Below are positions 42,100 through 48,915 of a stretch of 51,689 nucleotides of DNA, piece after piece. Under the pieces are notes generated by a model. That model saw nothing but the letters and a program-made list of their open reading frames with translations. It had not been told where the DNA came from and ran no database searches. Source of the DNA: JAGOGN01 sp036652735 (GTDB taxonomy: Bacteria > Bacillota > Clostridia > Lachnospirales > Lachnospiraceae); contig JAVVVI010000014.1 in assembly GCA_036652735.1 (NCBI GenBank), positions 1-51,689 on the forward strand, in the 5' to 3' direction. The position numbers and the translations under genes are program-made. How positions within the stretch are numbered: the first letter of the stretch is position 1; every line of letters begins with the position of its first letter.

Positions 42100-42889
42100 G
42101 AGATGCTAAGTAGTTCAGGTAGTGGGTGGAAAGTTTGATGTTCGTATAGGTTTCCGCATATTTTTTGGAACTATAATCAGGGATATAATTTATAGAATAA
42201 TTTTTTTGAATACCGGCAGCCTTTGCAAGATCAACAGCTTTGTTGTATGCAATGGCTGCTGTTATTTCATCACGATAAGTACCAATCAGATAATTGCCAT
42301 TAATATGAATTTTTACATTATAAAAAGTGTTTCCTTTTTTAGAGATTTTAGTAACACCAAAATAGGAATTCAAAATTTGAATATTAGAATAACGAAAATC
42401 CGTAGAATCTCCATTCACAAAGCGGTAGTCTTTATTTTCCACACCGTAATTAAGAATACCATATCTGGAAAGAATGGTTACCTGCATTCCATAATCACTT
42501 ACAAATAAATGTCCCTGTCTTCGCATGATCTTATGAGATGCATAATAAAAGAGATCATCACGATCAAATTTCAGTTCATCCTGTTCGGAAATGAAGTATT
42601 GAAAAAAATTACGGCGTAAATAAATAGGGGTTTTAAAATACAAGGCATTGTCCCTAAAATTAAGTAAGGAAATGATTTTATCATGGGAAAGCTGAAAGGA
42701 GAGGGCGGTAAAATTTTCAATGGTAATGGAAGTATCAGATACTATTTTTTTTGCATCAAAATAAGCTTGCGAAGCTTCTTCTTCTGTGAAAAAACTTCCC
42801 AGGCTTATGTGTTTTTGATGATAAGTAATATTGGAACGATAGTATGTGGTTCCATCTTTTTTCTTTGCTAAATATACTCCGGCTAACAT
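42089..42889 (-). CDS. Protein with two AP2-like domains flanking a degenerate HNH-like core
   Basis: Protein of 266 residues, probably cytosolic. Residues 3-50 (GVYLAKKKDGTTYYRSNITY, then SLGSFFTEEEASQAY) and 176-226 (YFGVTKISKKGNTFYNVKI, then AAIAYNKAVDLAKAAG) both resemble AP2-type DNA-binding domains. Between them, residues 138-174 (RYGILNYGVENKDYRFVNGD, STDFRYSNIQILN) line up with the HNH core of AP2-containing homing endonucleases, but the catalytic His/Asn positions are replaced (Asp-Tyr for Asp-His, Phe-Arg for Asn-Arg). It is therefore likely to bind but not cut DNA. Its gene is the last of a CheY/CheX-type operon, eight bases after the stop of the preceding gene. Function is otherwise unknown. 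Confidence 0.65.
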   Translation of the reverse strand: MLAGVYLAKKKDGTTYYRSNITYHQKHISLGSFFTEEEASQAYFDAKKIVSDTSITIENFTALSFQLSHDKIISLLNFRDNALYFKTPIYLRRNFFQYFISEQDELKFDRDDLFYYASHKIMRRQGHLFVSDYGMQVTILSRYGILNYGVENKDYRFVNGDSTDFRYSNIQILNSYFGVTKISKKGNTFYNVKIHINGNYLIGTYRDEITAAIAYNKAVDLAKAAGIQKNYSINYIPDYSSKKYAETYTNIKLSTHYLNYLASLNS

Positions 42890-42897
42890 TTTTTTAC

Positions 42898-43779
42898 CTA
42901 TATAGAAAGAATAAAGTTTACAGTGCCAAAGGAAAATGCAATGGGAAGGAGATAAGTGCTCGGTCCCGGAGAAAGAATCTCAATGCTGTGCATTTCCGGT
43001 GGTGCTAACGATAATTCAGTGGAGTAGGAATTGGACATATTTACATTGAACAGGCCATTGTGCAGATTGAGAAAATCTTCCATGGAAGCTTCTACATAAT
43101 CATCATAGGATTCAAAATTCTCACCAACATATCGGGAGGCAAAGGCAACAGCAGTTGCAACATCCATATCCAATGCAGAAAACAATGAAAATTCACCATT
43201 AATTTCTTGAATTGCACAATGATTGGTACGATATTCCTTTAGCGGAGTAATGGTAATGGGGGTATAATCATCCCCAATAAACCGAATGAAATTATTAAAT
43301 AATAATTGTAGATAGGCAACTATTTTATCTGCATTCTCTAAATCACCAAATTCACAGAATTTGCAAATCAGTTGATTAATAGAATCAAACTGGTCATTTC
43401 CATTGCTCAGATCATAAATCTCATTTTCTGTCTGATAATCCGAGAGCAGTTTTTGAAACGCTTCATGGGATAGAATCTTTTCTTCCACAAGAATCTGACC
43501 CAGTAAAAGATAGTCGGGAGTCTGGCTTGCTAATAATTCAGATACCTGTTCAGCGGTGAGATATCCTTCTTCAATTGCAAGTTCACCAAACTTTTGATCC
43601 TGATGTGTTTGAAGTACAATAATACGATCAACCATACTGGCAGACATAAGACCCGCATGTATTGCAAGTGTTCCCAGCTTAATGTGGGTATCGGACTGCT
43701 TTTTAAGTGCATTTACCAGTTGAGAAGTTGTAAGAACTCCTTTACTTAATAAGAAATTGCCAAATAATTGAGTAAACAT
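42898..43779 (-). CDS. MshEN-like repeat protein with CheX-like C-terminal domain
   Basis: Cytosolic-type protein of 293 residues. Residues 6-115 hold four repeats of about 25 residues with the pattern FG/LG-x3-L-x3-G-x-L-x5-L-x5-Q, as in MshEN domains that bind cyclic di-GMP (FGNFLLSKGVL, LGTLAIHAGLM, FGELAIEEGYL, LGQILVEEKIL). Residues 160-293 resemble the CheC/CheX phosphatase fold; the motif normally written ExxN appears as Asp235-Phe-Leu-Asn238. It is encoded three bases after a CheY-like receiver, so the receiver is the obvious phosphatase or binding partner. The start follows GGGAGATAATTC. Activity and ligand are inferences. Confidence 0.65.
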   Translation of the reverse strand: MFTQLFGNFLLSKGVLTTSQLVNALKKQSDTHIKLGTLAIHAGLMSASMVDRIIVLQTHQDQKFGELAIEEGYLTAEQVSELLASQTPDYLLLGQILVEEKILSHEAFQKLLSDYQTENEIYDLSNGNDQFDSINQLICKFCEFGDLENADKIVAYLQLLFNNFIRFIGDDYTPITITPLKEYRTNHCAIQEINGEFSLFSALDMDVATAVAFASRYVGENFESYDDYVEASMEDFLNLHNGLFNVNMSNSYSTELSLAPPEMHSIEILSPGPSTYLLPIAFSFGTVNFILSI

Positions 43780-43782
43780 GAA

Positions 43783-44160
43783 TTATCTCCCTTCGATTCT
43801 TGCATTAACAATTGCTTCTATCTGAGAAATGCTAAAAGGTTTCTGAACAAAATCCTTTGCACCTGATTCAATTGCGGATTTTAATTGTGATTTGGTACCG
43901 ACAGAAGAAAGCATTACAATATAGGCAGTTGGGTCAAATTCAAAAATTTGTTTTATAACAGCAATGCCATCTAATTTTGGCATTACAATATCTAAGAAAA
44001 CAAGGTCAGGTTGGTGTTCTTTAAACAGTTCAACGGCACGCTGGCCATTATCAGCTTCAAAAAATATAGTACACCCCAAAGAAACAAGAACATCATGTAT
44101 TTGTTTACGCGCTAAAATGGAGTCGTCACTAATTAAAACTTTCATTTCATTTAAGTTCAT
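43783..44160 (-). CDS. CheY-like stand-alone response regulator
   Basis: Single receiver domain of 125 residues, no output domain. Acidic pair Asp12-Asp13 (ISDDSIL), phospho-Asp57 in FLDIVMP, Thr/Ser pocket SS near 85, and Lys107 in VQKPFS are all present. The ATG at 44160 with AAGGAGG six bases before it is preferred to an ATG at 44166 that touches the ribosome site. It is the first gene of a three-gene - strand operon and its stop is three bases from the MshEN/CheX gene. No kinase is encoded in the operon, so phosphate must come from elsewhere, possibly from acetyl phosphate or a CheA-like kinase. Confidence 0.85.
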   Translation of the reverse strand: MNLNEMKVLISDDSILARKQIHDVLVSLGCTIFFEADNGQRAVELFKEHQPDLVFLDIVMPKLDGIAVIKQIFEFDPTAYIVMLSSVGTKSQLKSAIESGAKDFVQKPFSISQIEAIVNARIEGR

Positions 44161-44206
44161 ATACATCCTCCTTATTTACAGTCAAAAGATGACAATAGTA
44201 TATATT

Positions 44207-44235
44207 ATAGTACACCTTTTTCAGAGAAGATTCAA
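44207..44235 (-). promoter_or_regulatory. Promoter of the CheY / MshEN-CheX / AP2-like operon
   Basis: On the - strand TTGAAT (44235-44230), 17-base spacer and TACTAT (44212-44207), 47 bases before the CheY-like start. It faces away from the DUF3784 promoter on the other strand. Confidence 0.6.
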
Positions 44236-44274
44236 TAAAAATATTGTTTTTTCTCTCTGATTTTTATAAATAGT

Positions 44275-44303
44275 TTGCAAAGTTAGGAAATAGATATTAT
44301 AAT
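44275..44303 (+). promoter_or_regulatory. Promoter of the DUF3784 gene
   Basis: TTGCAA (44275-44280), 17-base spacer and TATAAT (44298-44303), 32 bases before the start codon at 44335. Confidence 0.7.
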
Positions 44304-44334
44304 TGCATTAATAAATAGAAAGGATAGGATAAAA

Positions 44335-44679
44335 ATGACATTATATGTATTGCTTCACATTGTTGTTATATTTTTAGGAGGTTACACTGTGTTCTCCGCA
44401 ATTAACATGAAAAAAGGGAAACTGGCAAAATGGCTGACAAAGGGTGTTACGCTTACACCGGAAAGTGACATACAGGGATTTGGAAAAAAGATGTTTGGAA
44501 TGACGATCTATATTGGTATTATTGTAATTCTGTATGGCGTATTTGGAATTTTAACGAACATCTTCCTTAAAAATTTCCAAATGTCATCGGTAATTACCGT
44601 ATGTTTTGTTATTCTTGGATTAGCTTATATGGTAGTTCTTTCTTCTGCAAAGAGAAAATATTTGCAGCTTTTAGGATAA
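44335..44679 (+). CDS. DUF3784 family small membrane protein
   Basis: Small integral membrane protein of 114 residues with three predicted helices (about 3-22, 50-74 and 83-102) and a cytosolic loop after the first helix containing KKGKLAKWLTKGVTLTPESD. This pattern is that of DUF3784 proteins, which have no known function. It is a monocistronic gene with its own near-consensus promoter; its terminator is shared with the citrate synthase gene on the opposite strand. It lies next to but diverges from the CheY/CheX operon. Confidence 0.72.
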   Translation: MTLYVLLHIVVIFLGGYTVFSAINMKKGKLAKWLTKGVTLTPESDIQGFGKKMFGMTIYIGIIVILYGVFGILTNIFLKNFQMSSVITVCFVILGLAYMVVLSSAKRKYLQLLG

Positions 44680-44742
44680 AGAGTCTGCATTGCAGATTCT
44701 CGTACCAAAGTGTGGTCAAGTTATGGACTGGTTGCACTTAGT

Positions 44743-44772
44743 AAAAGAGCGCTCCTAGTGGAGCGCTCTTTT
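44743..44772. terminator. Bidirectional terminator between the DUF3784 and citrate synthase genes
   Basis: Perfect 13-base stem, AAAAGAGCGCTCC (44743-44755) with GGAGCGCTCTTTT (44760-44772), around loop TAGT. T runs sit at both ends. A further small hairpin lies at 44681-44699 (GAGTCTGC/GCAGATTC). The - strand stop codon of citrate synthase overlaps the stem edge. Confidence 0.88.
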
Positions 44773-46126
44773 ATCGGTCTTCAATTGGGAGATATGACCG
44801 TTGTTCTGTGACTGCCATATAAGCAGGCCGCATAATTTTTCCATTATAGAGAAGTTCTTCTAATCGGTGGGCACTCCAGCCGGAAATTCTGGATATGGCA
44901 AAGAGTGGCGTATATAGTTGTGGTGGTAAGTCCAACAGCTCATAAACGAATCCGCTGAAGAAATCAACATTTGGACTTACACCTTTGAAAATCTTGCATT
45001 CTTCTGAGATTACTTTTGGAGCAAGACGTGATACAAGGGCATATAAGTTATACTCACGGTCACGATTTTTTTCTCTAGAAACATCCTTGGCAAAACGTCT
45101 TAAAATTTCAGCACGAGGATCGGACAAGGAGTAGACAGCATGTCCCATGCCATAAATTAAACCGGTATGGTCAAATCCTGTTTTATTAAGAAGGGTTCTT
45201 AAATAGTCTGAAATAGCATCTTCGTCGGTCCAGTCTTTTACATGTTCTTTTAAATCACTCATCATAAGAACGACCTTATTATTTGCACCACCATGTTTAT
45301 TACCCTTTAGGGAACCCAAAGCAGCAGCAATAGCAGAGTAGGTATCCGTTCCGGAAGAAGTGACCATTCGAGTAGTAAAGGTGGAATTATTACCACCACC
45401 ATGTTCCATATGCAGAACCAGACAAATATCCAGTAATTTGGCTTCCATTTGTGTGTAGGTTCCATCCATACGCAGAAGACTTAAAATGGTCTCAGCAGTT
45501 GAGAGCTGTTTTTGCGGAGAATGAATAACAAGGCTGTAACCATCATGATAATGGCGGTAAATCTGGTATCCATATACAGAAAGCATAGGAAACACACTTG
45601 TTAACTGGAGACATTGCCGCAACACATTTGGAACAGTGATATCATCTGCAAAGCTGTCATAGGAATATAAGGTCAATACGCTTCTTGCCAGCATATTCAT
45701 TAAATCTTTACTTGGAGCCATCATTAGGATGTCTCTTAGAAAAGTAGCAGGTAATTCACGGTAACCTGCAAGAATATGTAGGAAAGACGCTAATTGTTCT
45801 TTGTTTGGTAAATCACCAAATAGAAGAAGATAGAGACTTTCTTCATATCCAAAATTGGATTCCGGTGGGATACCGGTGATAATATCATGTATATCATAGC
45901 CTCGATAAAAAAGTTCACCTGGGGCAGGTACCGATTTGCCATTTACTAATTTTGTGGCATTTACTTCAGATACTTCCGTGATTCCCACAAGTACACCGCG
46001 TCCATTCTCATCCCTTAATCCACGTTTTACATTGTATTCGGTATAGAGTTCGGATTTTATATGAGCGGATTGTTTGCATAAGTTTGAAAGTGATTGTATT
46101 TCTGGAGTAATGGTTCTGTTTATCAT
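44771..46126 (-). CDS. Citrate synthase (citrate/2-methylcitrate synthase family)
   Basis: Condenses acetyl-CoA with oxaloacetate to citrate; 451 residues with the ATG at 46126, preceded by AAAGGAGGTACACAAC. Longer upstream frame to 46186 has no ribosome site. Catalytic residues are seen as the His in MEHGGGNNSTFTT, the His in GMGHAVYSLSDPRA, and Asp in NVDFFSGFVY. The LSTAETILSLLRMDG and RGYDIHDIITG segments fit a Si-type-like family member of Clostridia. Whether it prefers propionyl-CoA (2-methylcitrate) cannot be decided. The gene is monocistronic with its own promoter. Confidence 0.9.
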   Translation of the reverse strand: MINRTITPEIQSLSNLCKQSAHIKSELYTEYNVKRGLRDENGRGVLVGITEVSEVNATKLVNGKSVPAPGELFYRGYDIHDIITGIPPESNFGYEESLYLLLFGDLPNKEQLASFLHILAGYRELPATFLRDILMMAPSKDLMNMLARSVLTLYSYDSFADDITVPNVLRQCLQLTSVFPMLSVYGYQIYRHYHDGYSLVIHSPQKQLSTAETILSLLRMDGTYTQMEAKLLDICLVLHMEHGGGNNSTFTTRMVTSSGTDTYSAIAAALGSLKGNKHGGANNKVVLMMSDLKEHVKDWTDEDAISDYLRTLLNKTGFDHTGLIYGMGHAVYSLSDPRAEILRRFAKDVSREKNRDREYNLYALVSRLAPKVISEECKIFKGVSPNVDFFSGFVYELLDLPPQLYTPLFAISRISGWSAHRLEELLYNGKIMRPAYMAVTEQRSYLPIEDR

Positions 46127-46428
46127 GTTGTGTACCTCCTTTACAAGCAGCGATAGAAAGCAGCCAATTCTACTTTCCAACGTCATAATAAAATTAGGGA
46201 TTCATTAATTAATAACTAATAATACCATATATCTTATCGCTTTTTCAAGTTAATATTCTGAGTTTATTGAAAATTCATAGAAATTTTTCAAAAAAGTCAT
46301 AATTACAGTTTTAAAAAAAGTATCAAATAGGATTGCAGGTAGATTTTTTGAAAAAAATGCGTTAAAATAAGGAAAAGAGAAACGCAGAAAAGACTCTTTT
46401 TAATTGTACTTGAAAAAGGGGGTATTAT
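46127..46428. other. 302-base divergent intergenic region
   Basis: On the - strand TTGAAA (46248-46243), 18-base spacer and TATTAT (46224-46219) form a promoter for citrate synthase. On the + strand, no convincing sigma-A promoter was found before cytidine deaminase; a short AAAAGAG/CTCTTTT inverted repeat lies near 46374-46402, 27 bases before the start. Nothing else recognised. Confidence 0.5.
46219..46248 (-). promoter_or_regulatory. Promoter of citrate synthase gene
   Basis: TTGAAA and TATTAT on the - strand with an 18-base spacer, about 93 bases upstream of the start codon, leaving a long untranslated leader. Confidence 0.5.
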
Positions 46429-46827
46429 ATGTTAAATTATGAAGAGTTGATTCAAGAGGCTGTCAAAGCAAGGAACTTTGCCTATGCACCGTATTCAAAT
46501 TTTCATGTAGGAGCGGCATTACTAACAAAGTCGGGAACTGTCTACACGGGATGTAATATAGAGAATGCGGCATATACACCAACGAACTGTGCAGAGAGAA
46601 CTGCATTTTTTAAGGCAATTTCTCAAGGAGAACGTGACTTTCAGGCAATTGCTATTATTGGAGAAAAAAATGATTATCTTGCACCATGCGGGGTATGCAG
46701 ACAGGTAATGATGGAATTTGTAGATCCGGTATCTTTTTATATTATTCTTGCCAGAAATGAAAAAGATTACCAGGTGATGACCCTTGATGAATTATTCCCA
46801 TATGCATTTGGGAAAGAAAATTTATAG
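46429..46827 (+). CDS. cdd: Cytidine deaminase
   Basis: Deaminates cytidine and deoxycytidine to uridine forms; 132 residues, the usual tetrameric short form. Zinc site: CAE in PTNCAERTAF with Cys and catalytic Glu, and PCGVC with the other two Cys; N-terminal FHVGAALLTKSG and GCNIENAAYTP also match. Start follows AAGGGGGTATTAT. The product could supply uridine for the pyrimidine-nucleoside phosphorylase encoded in the same window. PEP carboxykinase follows 21 bases later. Confidence 0.94.
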   Translation: MLNYEELIQEAVKARNFAYAPYSNFHVGAALLTKSGTVYTGCNIENAAYTPTNCAERTAFFKAISQGERDFQAIAIIGEKNDYLAPCGVCRQVMMEFVDPVSFYIILARNEKDYQVMTLDELFPYAFGKENL

Positions 46828-46848
46828 AGGATACGAGGAGGATATGTA

Positions 46849-48528
46849 ATGGCTACAAAAGCGTATTACCAAAGAACAGATATCGGACCGGGGAAAGTGG
46901 GATTTTCAAAGACACGTTCCATTATTGAGGCTGCTTTTTATGGCAATAACGTAAAAAAAGTGAATACTCTAAAAGAAGCATATAAACTGGCAGTGGCATC
47001 ACCGGGGACAATTGTTACAGATATGCCTGTTTACAGAGGGGAAGAATTTGGATTAGAACCGGATGCAAAGGTATTGCTATTTAACGATGGTTCCATTACC
47101 GGACGTTATGCACCGGCAAGAAGAATTACCGGAGAACCGGGAGTTGCCTGTGATAAACTGGATAAACTTCTGATGGATGCGGTTTATGACACCAGATGGA
47201 AAACGATGTATCATGCAGAAGTATTTATTGGTTTGGATCCGGAATTTATGGTAAAGGCACATTTGTTGATCCCGGAAGGGGAAGAAAACCTAATGTATTC
47301 TTGGATGCTTAACTTCCAGTACCAGTCAGATGAATATGTTAAGATGTACAAAGAATCCAAACTCTACGATAAAGAAGCGGATATTTATATTTTTTCGGAT
47401 CCTCAATGGAAAGGTACAACGCAGACAGATATTTCGGATCCAAACTGTTTGTGTTATTTTAATACAGAGCAGAACTGTGCTTCTATTTTAGGAATGAGAT
47501 ATTTTGGAGAACATAAAAAGGGTACGTTAACCCTTGCTTGGGCAATTGCAAATAGAAATGGCTATGCTTCCTGTCATGGGGGACAGAAAGAATATACATT
47601 AAAGGATAATTCCAAGTTTGTTGCAGCTGTATTTGGATTATCCGGCTCAGGAAAATCAACATTGACACATGCAAAGCATGATGGAAAATATCCATCCATT
47701 AAAGTACTTCATGATGATGCGTTTGTAATCAATGCAGAAAGCTGTGCATCGATTGCACTGGAGCCAACTTATTTTGATAAAACCGCAGATTATCCAACTG
47801 CCTGTGAAGATAATAAATTCTTATTGACCGCACAAAACTGTTCCGCAACCTTAGATGAAGAGGGAAAAGTCGTTCTGGTAACAGAAGATATTCGCAATGG
47901 CAATGGTCGAGCAATTAAATCTAAATTATGGTCACCAAACCGGGTAGACAAAATAGAAGCGCCGGTAAACGCTATTTTCTGGATTATGAAGGACCCAACC
48001 ATTCCACCAATTGTAAAATTAAAAGGAGCATCTCTTGCATCTGTTATGGGAGCGACCTTAGCAACGAAACGTTCCACAGCAGAGCGCTTAAAAGAGGGCG
48101 TTGATCCGAACAAACTTGTAGTGGAACCTTATGCAAATCCGTTTAGAACTTATCCACTGGTAAATGATTATGAAAAATTCAAAAAATTAGTGGAAGAGAA
48201 GAATGTGGATTGTTATATTATTAATACCGGTGAATTTATGGGTAAAAAAGTAAAGAAGGAAGATACGCTTGGTGTATTAGAAGCGATTGTAGATGGAACC
48301 GCAGTATTTAAGCAGTGGGGACCATTTTCCGATATTGAACTATATGAATGGGATGGCTTTGTACCGAACTTAAAAGATGAGGCATATCTCTCACAAATGA
48401 AACAAAGAATGCAGGAACGATTGGATTATGTGCAGTCTTTGGATACGGTAAAAGAAGGATATAATAAACTTCCAAAGGACGCTGCTTTAGCATTAAAGAA
48501 AGTAGTGGATGAAGCAAATACTTTATAA
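46849..48528 (+). CDS. pckA: Phosphoenolpyruvate carboxykinase (ATP)
   Basis: Interconverts oxaloacetate plus ATP and PEP plus CO2; in rumen and gut fermenters the enzyme may run toward oxaloacetate. 559 residues, slightly longer than typical. The P-loop kinase-1 motif GLSGSGKST is present (near 265), followed by HDDAFVIN for the metal-binding Asp pair and a FGEHKKGTLTL segment upstream. The protein is divergent from the E. coli enzyme and a clear RYAPARRITGEPGV block near the start fits the ATP-type family. Start after GAGGAGGATATGTA. Confidence 0.87.
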   Translation: MATKAYYQRTDIGPGKVGFSKTRSIIEAAFYGNNVKKVNTLKEAYKLAVASPGTIVTDMPVYRGEEFGLEPDAKVLLFNDGSITGRYAPARRITGEPGVACDKLDKLLMDAVYDTRWKTMYHAEVFIGLDPEFMVKAHLLIPEGEENLMYSWMLNFQYQSDEYVKMYKESKLYDKEADIYIFSDPQWKGTTQTDISDPNCLCYFNTEQNCASILGMRYFGEHKKGTLTLAWAIANRNGYASCHGGQKEYTLKDNSKFVAAVFGLSGSGKSTLTHAKHDGKYPSIKVLHDDAFVINAESCASIALEPTYFDKTADYPTACEDNKFLLTAQNCSATLDEEGKVVLVTEDIRNGNGRAIKSKLWSPNRVDKIEAPVNAIFWIMKDPTIPPIVKLKGASLASVMGATLATKRSTAERLKEGVDPNKLVVEPYANPFRTYPLVNDYEKFKKLVEEKNVDCYIINTGEFMGKKVKKEDTLGVLEAIVDGTAVFKQWGPFSDIELYEWDGFVPNLKDEAYLSQMKQRMQERLDYVQSLDTVKEGYNKLPKDAALALKKVVDEANTL

Positions 48529-48532
48529 AGTC

Positions 48533-48561
48533 TTGCAAATAACTTAGATTCATTGTATAAT
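48533..48561 (+). promoter_or_regulatory. Promoter of the 6S RNA
   Basis: TTGCAA (48533-48538), 17-base spacer and TATAAT (48556-48561), placing transcription start at about 48568-48571, a few bases before the RNA closing stem. Confidence 0.75.
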
Positions 48562-48568
48562 ATGCAAT

Positions 48569-48757
48569 AGAAAAAGAATTCCTGGGATGTTCGAGCACCT
48601 ACTATTTTGAACCTACGTCTATTTTTATGGGAGTCCTAAATTGCTCATTGGATGTCAAGCCGTAGTAACTGGCGGAAGGCAGAAGATAAAGCTGCGGATA
48701 CCCACCTAGCTTTGCTAGGAGTCAAAATTGTTAGGAACGGCATTTTGGGTTTTCAAA
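48569..48757 (+). ncRNA. ssrS: 6S RNA (regulator of RNA polymerase)
   Basis: An approximately 185-base noncoding RNA in the gap after pckA, preceded by a near-consensus promoter. 5' and 3' parts pair as a long, imperfect stem: GAA/TTC, CCT/GGG, ATG/CAT, CCTA/TAGG and a CTATTTTGA/TCAAAATTG block, leaving a large internal bubble, the shape that mimics an open promoter for RNA polymerase. A 3'-side hairpin CCTAGC-TTT-GCTAGG (48705-48719) and a GGCGGAAGGC region fit Firmicute 6S RNAs. Identification is by pattern and memory, without a covariance search. Ends are approximate. Confidence 0.75.
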
Positions 48758-48915
48758 AGAAAAAAGAAGTACAAAAGAATTTTATAGAGATGCAAAAGAG
48801 AATAAATGAACATAAGTTACGAATGAGAGTTACGAAGGAAAGAAGCTGCATTTTGAGATGCAGCTTCTTTCCGTATTCAGGAAGGGCCATATAAAAGTAT
48901 CTGAGAGGACTAAGA
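48758..48915 (+). other. Intergenic region after the 6S RNA
   Basis: Holds only the terminator at 48837-48872 and the ribosome site GAGAGGAC of the next gene. A short reading frame crossing 48652-48894 is a shadow of the RNA and hairpin. Confidence 0.5.
48837..48872 (+). terminator. Hairpin terminator between the 6S RNA and spoIID-like gene
   Basis: Perfect 15-base stem (48837-48851 with 48858-48872) around loop TTTGAG; the arm contains CTTCTTTCC, so the T-run is interrupted. It would end transcription from pckA/6S read-through. Confidence 0.75.

Noticed and set aside
42089..42889. Active homing endonuclease or mobile element
   Set aside because: HNH catalytic residues are substituted, no repeats or target-site marks flank it, and it sits in a regular operon.
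48652..48894. 80-residue reading frame after pckA
   Set aside because: It runs through the 6S RNA and the terminator hairpin, has no ribosome site and looks like no protein family.
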